Below, one piece after another: positions 51,201-64,000 of a stretch of DNA of 64,000 nucleotides. Under the pieces are notes generated by a model. That model was not told the origin of the DNA. It saw nothing but the letters and a program-made list of their open reading frames with translations, and ran no database searches. This DNA is from Lottia gigantea (taxonomy: Eukaryota; Mollusca; Gastropoda; Lottiidae): contig NW_008708400.1 in assembly GCF_000327385.1 (NCBI RefSeq), positions 1,853,608 to 1,917,607 of the forward strand. The letters are read 5' to 3'. Position 1 is the stretch's first letter. Each line of letters starts with the position of its first letter. Made by a program: the position numbers and the translations under genes.

Positions 51201-52777
51201 TTCCGTTAAACATATAGCAGGGACACTGCTCATATTCAATTGACTAAAAACCTTCCTAAGAAGTCTGTTTCTGGGAAGTTTGAAGGCTATAAATGATCAC
51301 AGCAAACTAATTCACTGGGTCATAAATGTCTCAAGCTAAAAAAATTACTAATTTCAGATCACAATCATAACTTTTTTAATCAAAATTTTTCCAGATCCAT
51401 GTACATATCAAAGAGCTGTATTAGGCGATGAACTGGCTTTTGAACGTTTTTCAAATGATGCAAACACATGGATCAGGATGTCATGCAATACTAATTCTAA
51501 ATTTGACTCAACAACTTGTTTGTGTATGGCTTCAGTCCCTTCAATCAAAACTTCAGCAACAGCAACAGGTAAGGACAGATGTATAAGAAATTTTTGTTGA
51601 AACCTTGTACTTAGACTGATGAGCCAGTGAAATGCATGAATAGGTACCTACATATATTATGACCAAGTGACTACACTCCCTATAGTCTAAGTGGACTTTG
51701 AAATAAGTAGGAGCAGTAAGACGTGGGTTCGTTTTCATCTTTTGATTCTAGATGTTATGACAACTTACTTTATTCTAGGATGTTTCCCTGATGCCGATTA
51801 CCCATTCAATACAGATCGTTTGGACAAATCAACACCTCCTATTACAGCCTCGATAACAGCCCCGTTAGTCAACCCCGGTGATAAGGGGTTCATTAGATTC
51901 CAATCAAGTCACAGAATGGTCTTCTGGAAATATTCTGCTTTTGAATTCGGGGAATCAGTGGAAGTGCGTCTGAAATTTCGACTACCGTCTTCAGCTAATA
52001 ATGGAGAGCGCTATACAATCATTGCAAATTGTTTATCCTTGTGTGAGGATGGATTAGGGCCAGGCATTTATCTTGGAATTCAGACAGGAACGCCAAGTTA
52101 TATCATAGGAATGGTTGATACTACAGACAACAATGATTTAAAAGAGCTAAAAATTCCGTATACTGTAAGTATTTGACCAAGATAATCGATATGTTCTTGT
52201 AACTCAATACAAGTCAATTTACTTCATTTTAAAACCCTTTGATTGCATCTCTAAAAATTGACATACATTCAATTCGAAAACCAACTGAACACTCTTACAC
52301 TATGATAAATACCATTATAGACAATTATTAATCTTCAATACACTGACTGCTTTATTTAACTCAGGATGGTTGGGTAGATATTAAACTACGGTACGATGGT
52401 AAGAAAGTGTTAATGCAAGTAGATGGTACTACAGCAGAAGATGAACGAACTGGACCAATTACAAGGAGACAAACTGCTCTGATGTTAGGCCGGTTTGCTA
52501 TTCCTGGTGATTCAAACCTGATAGGAGATGTAGACTCGGTAAGAATATCTATTTCATTCATTAACTGCACTCAAATATCTACATAATATACAAAAATCTA
52601 AATTTCTTGAATTGCAAAATAATGCAATTAAATTACATACTTAACTGCACGGGATACTAAGTTATTGAGATGATGTACTTTAACATTTTATATATGAACA
52701 GTTAAACAAAGAACACTGTATGGAATAAACATCATTGTTATATTTTTCAGCTACAAATCTATACCTGCCTACCATAG
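42280..52777 (+). CDS. secreted-type mucin-like, chitin-binding, laminin-G-like protein (Pif/BMSP-like), 5' incomplete
   Basis: Visible exons: 42280-43878, 44189-44383, 44655-44846, 44994-45167, 46279-46455, 46721-46909, 47224-47618, 47803-47976, 48296-48338, 48454-48633, 48857-49048, 49353-49541, 49791-49823, 50334-50525, 50923-51129, 51395-51568, 51779-52164, 52365-52538, 52751-52777; together 1,630 codons and a stop, in frame. Order: Thr/Ser/Pro repeat domain; four pairs of Cys modules, each a CBM14/peritrophin-type domain (spaced Cys, GMFW or GYFF) and a shorter CSYYEC-CC module; two laminin-G-like domains (47224-48338 and 51779-52777, both with RYTIxANC, DTTD and a tryptophan plus YDGxK strand). 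An extra Cys module (44994, 51395) precedes the second pair and the second LamG. Pif and BMSP of molluscs combine VWA, chitin-binding and LamG domains; no VWA or signal peptide is visible, so the N-terminus must lie upstream or in the gap. A role in chitinous matrix or shell is inference from architecture. Confidence 0.85.
42325..43755 (+). repeat. 12/24-bp coding repeat, (TSPx)n
   Basis: Within one exon, a four-residue unit T-S-P-T/I repeats about 100 times. At DNA level the period is 24 bp, because alternate TSP units use ACA TCA CCT and ACC AGT CCG. The array is broken by non-repeat islands; two of them recur: a GNLERLN/GNLGGIN island (near 42370 and 43085) and a IGILIPLL island (near 43467 and 43783). 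Dense Thr/Ser with Pro is expected to carry O-glycans. Confidence 0.95.
45601..45873. mobile_element. ~273-bp MITE-like element with ~45-bp terminal inverted repeats
   Basis: Left arm 45601-45644 and right arm about 45834-45873 are near-perfect inverted copies sharing CATCTTCACAATGGTCAAG and TACGTCTTCAT. Non-coding interior. In an intron of the LamG gene, 30 bp before a TTAA-family copy. Confidence 0.75.
45904..46257. mobile_element. TTAA-flanked ~354-bp MITE (copy 2)
   Basis: Begins TTAA-AAGGACATTTGCG and ends GGCGCATCTGTTCCT-TTAA. Same sequence order as the 23539 copy and the reverse complement of the 49924 copy. In an intron, ending 21 bp before an exon acceptor at 46278. Confidence 0.82.
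49791..49823 (+). other. 33-nt micro-exon of the LamG-like gene
   Basis: A tiny phase 1-1 exon (VLLSSLKISDN) between TTTTCAG and GTGAGT. It keeps the frame whether included or skipped, so it may be alternatively used; both splice sites are good. Confidence 0.6.
49924..50279. mobile_element. TTAA-flanked ~356-bp MITE (copy 3, inverted)
   Basis: Begins TTAA-AGGGACAGATTCGC and ends GGCGCATCTGTCCCT-TTAA, giving ~14-bp inverted ends inside TTAA. The best preserved copy. Lies in the intron before the exon at 50334. Confidence 0.85.
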
Positions 52778-53092
52778 AGATTTGATGAAATGAATAATAT
52801 TCATGTCTAAAATGTTATAAAAGCCAATTTTCAAGAATCGTTACTTTTCCAAACAATATGAAATATTTACAGAATTAATAATTGTTCTTCAATATATCCA
52901 ACCATCAATAATATTCTTACCACCCAATTTATGATTAAACATTTTATGACACACCCACTTACTGATTGACAGGTGCTGGTGAATTGGACCAAAGCCACAT
53001 GTTAATGGTTTAAAAACAGAACATCTTAGAGTTTTTATCACATAAGACAGATCAATGTAAATATAAGGAATGAATGTGGATCTTGTTAGAGA

Positions 53093-53098
53093 AATAAA
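53093..53098 (+). terminator. candidate polyadenylation signal of the LamG-like gene
   Basis: AATAAA 315 nt past the stop codon at 52775-52777. Confidence 0.35.
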
Positions 53099-53099
53099 C

Positions 53100-56000
53100 A
53101 CTGCCTTATTATTTGAAAAACCTAACACAACCTAATTCACTCAGTTATTTGTCCTGTCACATGATAAGATACTGTTTATTTCCCTAAAACAATAACGATT
53201 CCTTCTGTGAATACATGGCTTAAGGTTGATATTAAGGTACTGATACAGGATTATTTTCATGTTATTATATTTAATGTTAATTTGTTATGGTTGATTTGTA
53301 AAGATGAGATTGGTAAAGCTAATTACATAAAAAGAAAAACAGCCCATAGTTTTATATTATATTTTAATAAATATTGCCTGTAGTCAATTACAATTCTACA
53401 ACAAAATACAATGTATTTAAACATAATCTTTCTAACAAACAAACAAACAAACAAAATGGCGCTAACTCTACATAAGTTACCCAATTATGCTAATTACCTA
53501 CAGGCAAAGCATTTCTATGTTTCTTAAAGCAAAATGGATTTCTATTTAATAAATCACAAAATTTCTTATAAATTCTTTCTTCATAAAAAATGAAGCCGAT
53601 TTTATCAGAAAGACATTAATATTACTCTATCATTAAAGTTATACTAATCTATTCTATTTATGGGGGAGATAGAGGGCGGAGGGGGGAGGGGTCATAACTA
53701 ACTACACATGTACACAATACCACTCATACACAACCCTTTATCTAAATCAATTATTACTAGCTTTGATAAAAATTATCTTGAAAATAAACACTTTGATCTG
53801 TTAAGATATTTCAGCTAAGTCACATAAAAATTTGTACTCAAGTTTAGTGTGTAGTATACAGAAGTGAATAGGCATTGTACAAAAGTGGGTAAAATAAATA
53901 TGTATTAAAACAAGTGCATATTCTACACATGTGAGTTTCATACACAAGCTGACAGTTTAGACAAATGCATATTATATTAAGTGAGTAATGTACACAATAA
54001 TTTTGTAAACACGAATGAACATCATACAAAAGTGAGTTGTATATATGCAAGCTTACAGTAAACAAAAATGCAAATTAACAATTCAATTAACTTTTTTTCC
54101 ATAATATTAATTATTCTACCAAGAAATTTGACTATCCATTGACTAACATTCAGTAACAATCATAAGTCTAACATGTACCAGTTATACATTACTTTCATAA
54201 TAAGCTATATACACTATATAACAATGATTTACAATAATATATCAAGCTTTGTTCAATCATAAATAATCAAAATATATAATAAAATCTTAAAAGTGAACAC
54301 ATTTAATACTTTTTAATTGTTTGTATGTATTTTCACAACTATCAATGACAAATTTACTAAAATGTTGGTGAAGACCGCAATTTTTTGCAAGAAAATACAC
54401 AAATGAGTGTCATCCATTTGATGTTTAATGTTTTAATTTGGAGGGTATCAATTCAGTTATGTCACATAATAAATTGTACAGGTATAGGTGATATTTGAAA
54501 TCATAATTTTATTTAATACAAAGGGCAAGGACGACACTCAAACATATTGTAAAGAAGTTTCCATCTTAAAGACATTTTTAACAGTTTCAAATTAATCAGA
54601 ATGGACATGCTACAGTTATTTTTCTACGTAAAATGAAGAAATTTAAGAGTTTGGAAACCAAAGCAGTTCTGGCTCCAGATCCCTCAGTAGAAATGCTTTT
54701 GAGTTTATCCTCTTTATTTACTACAAATACAAGTTAGAGTTAATTAAATATTTCATGTTAAGTTCATATATCACTACAAACACCTGGAAAAATAAAAATA
54801 TCTGACAAATTTAGTAAAAATAATGCCCAAATCAGGGTTGTGACACTAAAATGGAATTGAAACCCAAGACTTAAGGATCCACATTGAGAAAAGTGAATAT
54901 AATTTAGCTGATGGGTGTGAAAATTTCCCTGAGAATGAGGATGTATGAAATTATCAAATAAATGCATTTAAATCACACCAGGAATGTTCAGCAAAAGATT
55001 TGCATTTGAGTCCCCAGAAAAGCTCTCTGAAAATAACCATTTGTTGAAGTCATCGTTGGTCCTTTATTGGTCTTATTTTCAAAAAACCTATTGCATGAAA
55101 ATTTTACTAATTTTTTTTCTTTTTTTAAAGTTTGATGGATGATATACTCAATATTGTTTCAGAGCTTTATTTTAGATTTAGAAAGCATACAAACTTTTGA
55201 ATTATACACTATAATATAATATATGTTAACAAAACATTCTGAATAAAAAGATATTTCTTGAATTATAATTGATTTGAAGACTTCTCATAATATTTCTGCA
55301 ATGGTTAATGGATGATATAGCAATAAAAATGTCTCTTTGTCAAGATGATTTTGAAGACTTGAATTCAATTTCTTATTTTTCAGAAGTTAAATTCAAACTC
55401 AATTAAACTCAGTAGTGGTACAAAATATGATGCTATCAAAAACTATAATACCATCACAAAATATGATGCTATCACAAAATATGATGCTATATATGATGCC
55501 ATCACAAAATATGATGCTATATATGATGCTATCACAAATATGATCCTATCACAAAATATATTCTTGGTCAAAACAGGAATGTTATAAAATAATAATATAC
55601 GTAACGAACAACAGAAATAAAAATCAGAATGGATGCCTTGTTATATAGGATGAAGACTAGCTTCTATGTCAATGTGTACAAAATTCATCTAGAAGATAGG
55701 GGACATCATAGAACAACAAAATTCATTGAATAATTCAGATAGATTGCATTGAATATACCAGACAAGGTAGTAATATTTTGATAGAGAAAGATGGCACAGT
55801 CAAATCTCAGCCGGGCAATTCAGCATATACATTTACTTCAGCCACTTTTCATTTTTATCCAAAAATCATGGATAACATATCACAAATATCTGGGACAAGC
55901 TTAATAAAAAAGATTTTTGATGATCCATTTTATAATAATTTTTAAATAGGCTACTTTTTATACATGATCATATCTATAATTAAATAATTACCATTTTACA

Positions 56001-56444
56001 ACCCTTTTTCATCAGAGTATCAGAAAAGATCAATTTGATTATTGATAAATACTTAATGATTGACATATTAAGATTAACTTGAATTTTTTTGGCACGATGT
56101 ATATATGTAGTTTGTATGTTAAAGCTCAGTTGATTGCAAACTGCAAGCAAAAACATTTGTTTGTATGCAAAATTCATTGGAATATTATATGATTTTTTTC
56201 CATACATAGTCAATACATCCAAGAGACCAGTTAACTATTTCAAATACTGAGCTATTCTTAAATATCACAAATTATCACTCTTTCTAGGACATCTAAATCT
56301 GGAGTTATTAGTTAACTACTTCATTTATAATGAATAAATATAATCCATATGAAATGTTTTCTTTTTGCTTAATAACTGACTGCTAGGTGAAGCCATATTG
56401 ATGAATATATTCAGGAGAGTATAAAGTCTGTATCAAGCTAACTG
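53100..56444. other. AT-rich intergenic stretch
   Basis: No exon seen. Holds a CAAA microsatellite (about 53435-53456), a purine-rich G run (53661-53692) and an imperfect tandem repeat (55425-55562). Part may be 3' UTR of either converging gene. Confidence 0.55.
55425..55562. repeat. ~18-bp imperfect tandem repeat
   Basis: AAATATGATGCTATCACA-like units recur about eight times with variants (GATGCTATATAT, GATCCTATCACA). Confidence 0.85.
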
Positions 56445-61906
<5,462 letters not shown>

Positions 61907-62055
61907 ACTTGAAGAGAAGACAACTCGTTTGTTTACTTCCGGTTTTATTTAGAAAAACGAAAGTAGAAATGCCGCGTCATTGTATTGTCCAAGATTAAAA
62001 TCGCTCTAATAACTCTTGTATGGTTCATCATGAATGGAAAAAATGAACCATTCTC
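61907..62055. promoter_or_regulatory. compact bidirectional promoter, KIAA0930 / 152-aa gene
   Basis: Only 149 bp separate the two divergent start codons. The stretch has an ETS-type site (ACTTCCGG near 61935-61942) and GCGTCATTG, a CRE-like half site, both typical of short bidirectional housekeeping promoters. It must also hold both 5' UTRs unless an upstream exon exists. Confidence 0.55.
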
Positions 62056-63112
62056 ATGCTGAGTATCTTGGCCATCTTTGCTTGGTGGTATCGGGGAAAA
62101 GTTGTGACTGTCAATCGAGAGAACAATGATGGTATGTCAAAATATACTCTAAAAATTATAATATCAGTCAATATGCATGATAGATTAATGTCAAGGCGCA
62201 TGATAGATATAAAAGTACCAAATTGGGTACATATCTGGCTAAAACTTATGCTCATTAATACCCATATTGATCCAATATATTTGCCTAATACAACATGAAT
62301 CAATTATAAAAATCGTTTAGATATTGCAGCACATTTATATTAACCTGTTCGGTCTCTACAGATTTGCTGCCCCCAAACTTTGGTAGAGATTTTCAAGTTA
62401 CAGATAGTGTGAATGACACACACTTTGCCACCAGCAATGAGCAACTTGGTAGAAGAGTTGGTCATGGCATTGTACAAAGAGGTAATGAATCAGTTATTTC
62501 ATCATTTAATGTTTGACAGCAGAATCCAGATGTAGGCCTACTGGTTTTTTGTTTTGTTTAGAAAGGCCTACTTACTTAGTGAAATATTCAGTGGAGTTTG
62601 ATGTAATAGTTTTGTAAAGTGCTAAGGATGGGATTGCTAAACATACGTCAGAAAATATTTATGCAAGGAACATAATTATCCTTCTTTTTACATTTGTCTT
62701 CATGATTTCATTTTAGCAATTATAATGATAATGTATTTTTTATGCCTTTGAACTCTACATTGAAAGACTTAATGGAAACTAATTCAGTTGCTTCTAAATA
62801 ATCTGCAAGATATTTTGAGAAGCTTTAACCTTAAAATTCTGACTTTCAGTTCCTGTACCACGATTAAACAGGACACACCCAAATCGTCATAGATCAACCA
62901 AATCATGTAGTCAAAGCTGGATTCCTGGACTACCAGTTCATAACCAGTATATAGGACCAATTATTCAAGAATTACATCAGCTTCAACAAGATGATTTCCT
63001 TAATAATATAGACTACCAAAACCAACTTAATCATACTCTCCAGGGTACAATTTATGCTCTTTTAGAAAACAATTACATTCCTGCTATCCTAAGTCATGCA
63101 GCTATGAGTTAG
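62056..63112 (+). CDS. unrecognised 152-aa protein
   Basis: Exons 62056-62131, 62362-62481, 62850-63112 with clean GT-AG sites; 459 nt in frame. I do not recognise the family. Start MLSILAIFAWWYRGK gives a short hydrophobic N-terminus followed by a basic residue, possibly a weak signal or anchor. The middle has NDT, a glycosylation sequon, and a basic Arg/His stretch with RTHPNRHR. The last exon has PGLPVHNQYIGPIIQELHQL and a C-terminal helix-like tail (LNHTLQGTIYALLE). The start is the first ATG whose frame continues through the splice; out-of-frame ATGs at 62020, 62030 and 62043 precede it and would act as upstream ORFs if transcribed. The good splice sites and long final exon argue for a real gene; conservation is untested. 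Confidence 0.65.
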
Positions 63113-64000
63113 TTCGAGTGAGATGTAACCCAATGGCCAATTCGCTTTGTTGCGAATGGTTGAATTTATTTGGGAAATATAGACCTTAGTGTTCACTGCA
63201 CCCAGTTTTAAGAGCAAAAATAGCTGCAAGTACACCTTATTTCATTTGGCATTCCACAATTTAAATTCCTTTAAAAATAATACAAATATTTCAGTATAAA
63301 ATTATTTTTTATCAAATATTATATGATAATAATATACATTATTTACATACTATATAAATTAAATTATATAAATTCATAATTTAATTCAGAGATAATTGTT
63401 CATTGATTTTTTTAAATTTTGGTTTCTTTTCTTCATATAAATAAAACTTTTTAAAAATTTTGCCTTCAAAAAGAATTTGCCAGAAGTCTGCCATTGAAAT
63501 CTTTAAACATAATGCCAATGATTTCTTATTTAATATTGAAGTCTTTGAAGTGATGATATGAGCCTATAAATATATCCTTAACACACAACATAACAGTTGA
63601 AGAGATTTCTCCCAAATAAATAGCTGACAAAAAATACAAAATAAATTGACCTCAACCAGTTTGGCAGGTCCAGACCTATATAGAAAATATGTTCAAATAT
63701 AGATAATAGATATAAACATTTCCAATATACAAAAATATCATGTTTTGAATTCATATTTGAAATATACCACCGATTATCAAATAATAAAACTCTATAAACA
63801 TGATAATGATGAAATTCAAAGTGCTTAGCACTAAAAATGAAACTGAAAAATGAATGTGTTTAAAGAAGAAATGAAAGAGTTTATAAAAGCTAATTACAGT
63901 AGTCAGAACAGAAAATAATGAAAACCTCGAGAAACTCTTGGAAAAATATCTTTAAAATTTGCATTTACATTAATAATTTATAAATTGCAAAAATATTGTT
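63113..64000. other. 3' flank of the 152-aa gene
   Basis: AT-rich with no gene seen. AATAAA at 63440-63445 is a plausible polyadenylation signal 328 nt past the stop; a further AAATAAAT lies near 63616. Confidence 0.5.

Noticed and set aside
54664-54733. Alternative last exon for KIAA0930 (VNKEDKLKSIS...)
   Set aside because: It has a usable acceptor and phase but no likeness to the family C-terminus, whereas 56445-56485 encodes the conserved RQKPVL end.

Overview
The window is animal nuclear DNA: AT-rich, with intron-dense genes that use ordinary GT-AG splice sites. A mollusc is the best fit. One gene has the chitin-binding plus laminin-G architecture of shell-matrix proteins such as Pif and BMSP, and the introns carry dispersed repeats with a CAAGGGCAATAACTC core of a kind I associate with mollusc genomes. 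I cannot name the species. There is one assembly gap of 50 N (42191-42240).

Layout: (1) 1-16019, minus strand: the N-terminal 1,863 codons of a HECTD4 orthologue (giant HECT-type E3 ubiquitin ligase) in 32 exons; the rest, including the HECT domain, lies beyond the left edge. (2) 17.2-21.0 kb: AT-rich DNA with no gene that I can see. (3) 21170-28155, minus strand: a complete nine-exon TBC1D10-family Rab GTPase-activating protein, 391 aa. (4) 29147-39069, plus strand: a complete 19-exon ataxin-2, 865 aa, head-to-head with TBC1D10. (5) 39.6-42.2 kb: intergenic DNA and the gap. (6) 42280-52777, plus strand: a secreted-type protein, open at its 5' side, with a 1.6-kb Thr/Ser/Pro repeat exon, paired chitin-binding-type Cys modules and two laminin-G-like domains. 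(7) 52.8-56.4 kb: AT-rich intergenic DNA. (8) 56445-61906, minus strand: a complete KIAA0930 orthologue, 420 aa. (9) 62056-63112, plus strand: a three-exon 152-aa protein I do not recognise, starting 149 bp from KIAA0930 in the opposite direction.

I reconstructed the exons by hand. For each complete gene the summed exon lengths give an uninterrupted frame from ATG to stop, and HECTD4 stays in phase across all 32 exons. The genes do not form a pathway. Their interest as a group is linkage: the human counterparts lie on 12q24 (HECTD4, ATXN2) and 22q (TBC1D10A, KIAA0930), segments that were joined in ancestral mammals.

The introns and intergenic DNA hold several short non-autonomous DNA elements: a family with TATACGCCCAC ends and ~155-bp internal repeats (five copies), a TTAA-flanked family of ~355 bp (three copies), and two single elements with 12-bp and ~45-bp terminal inverted repeats. 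Weak tRNA-derived SINE candidates are also present. I saw no retrovirus-like element, rRNA, convincing tRNA gene or CRISPR array.
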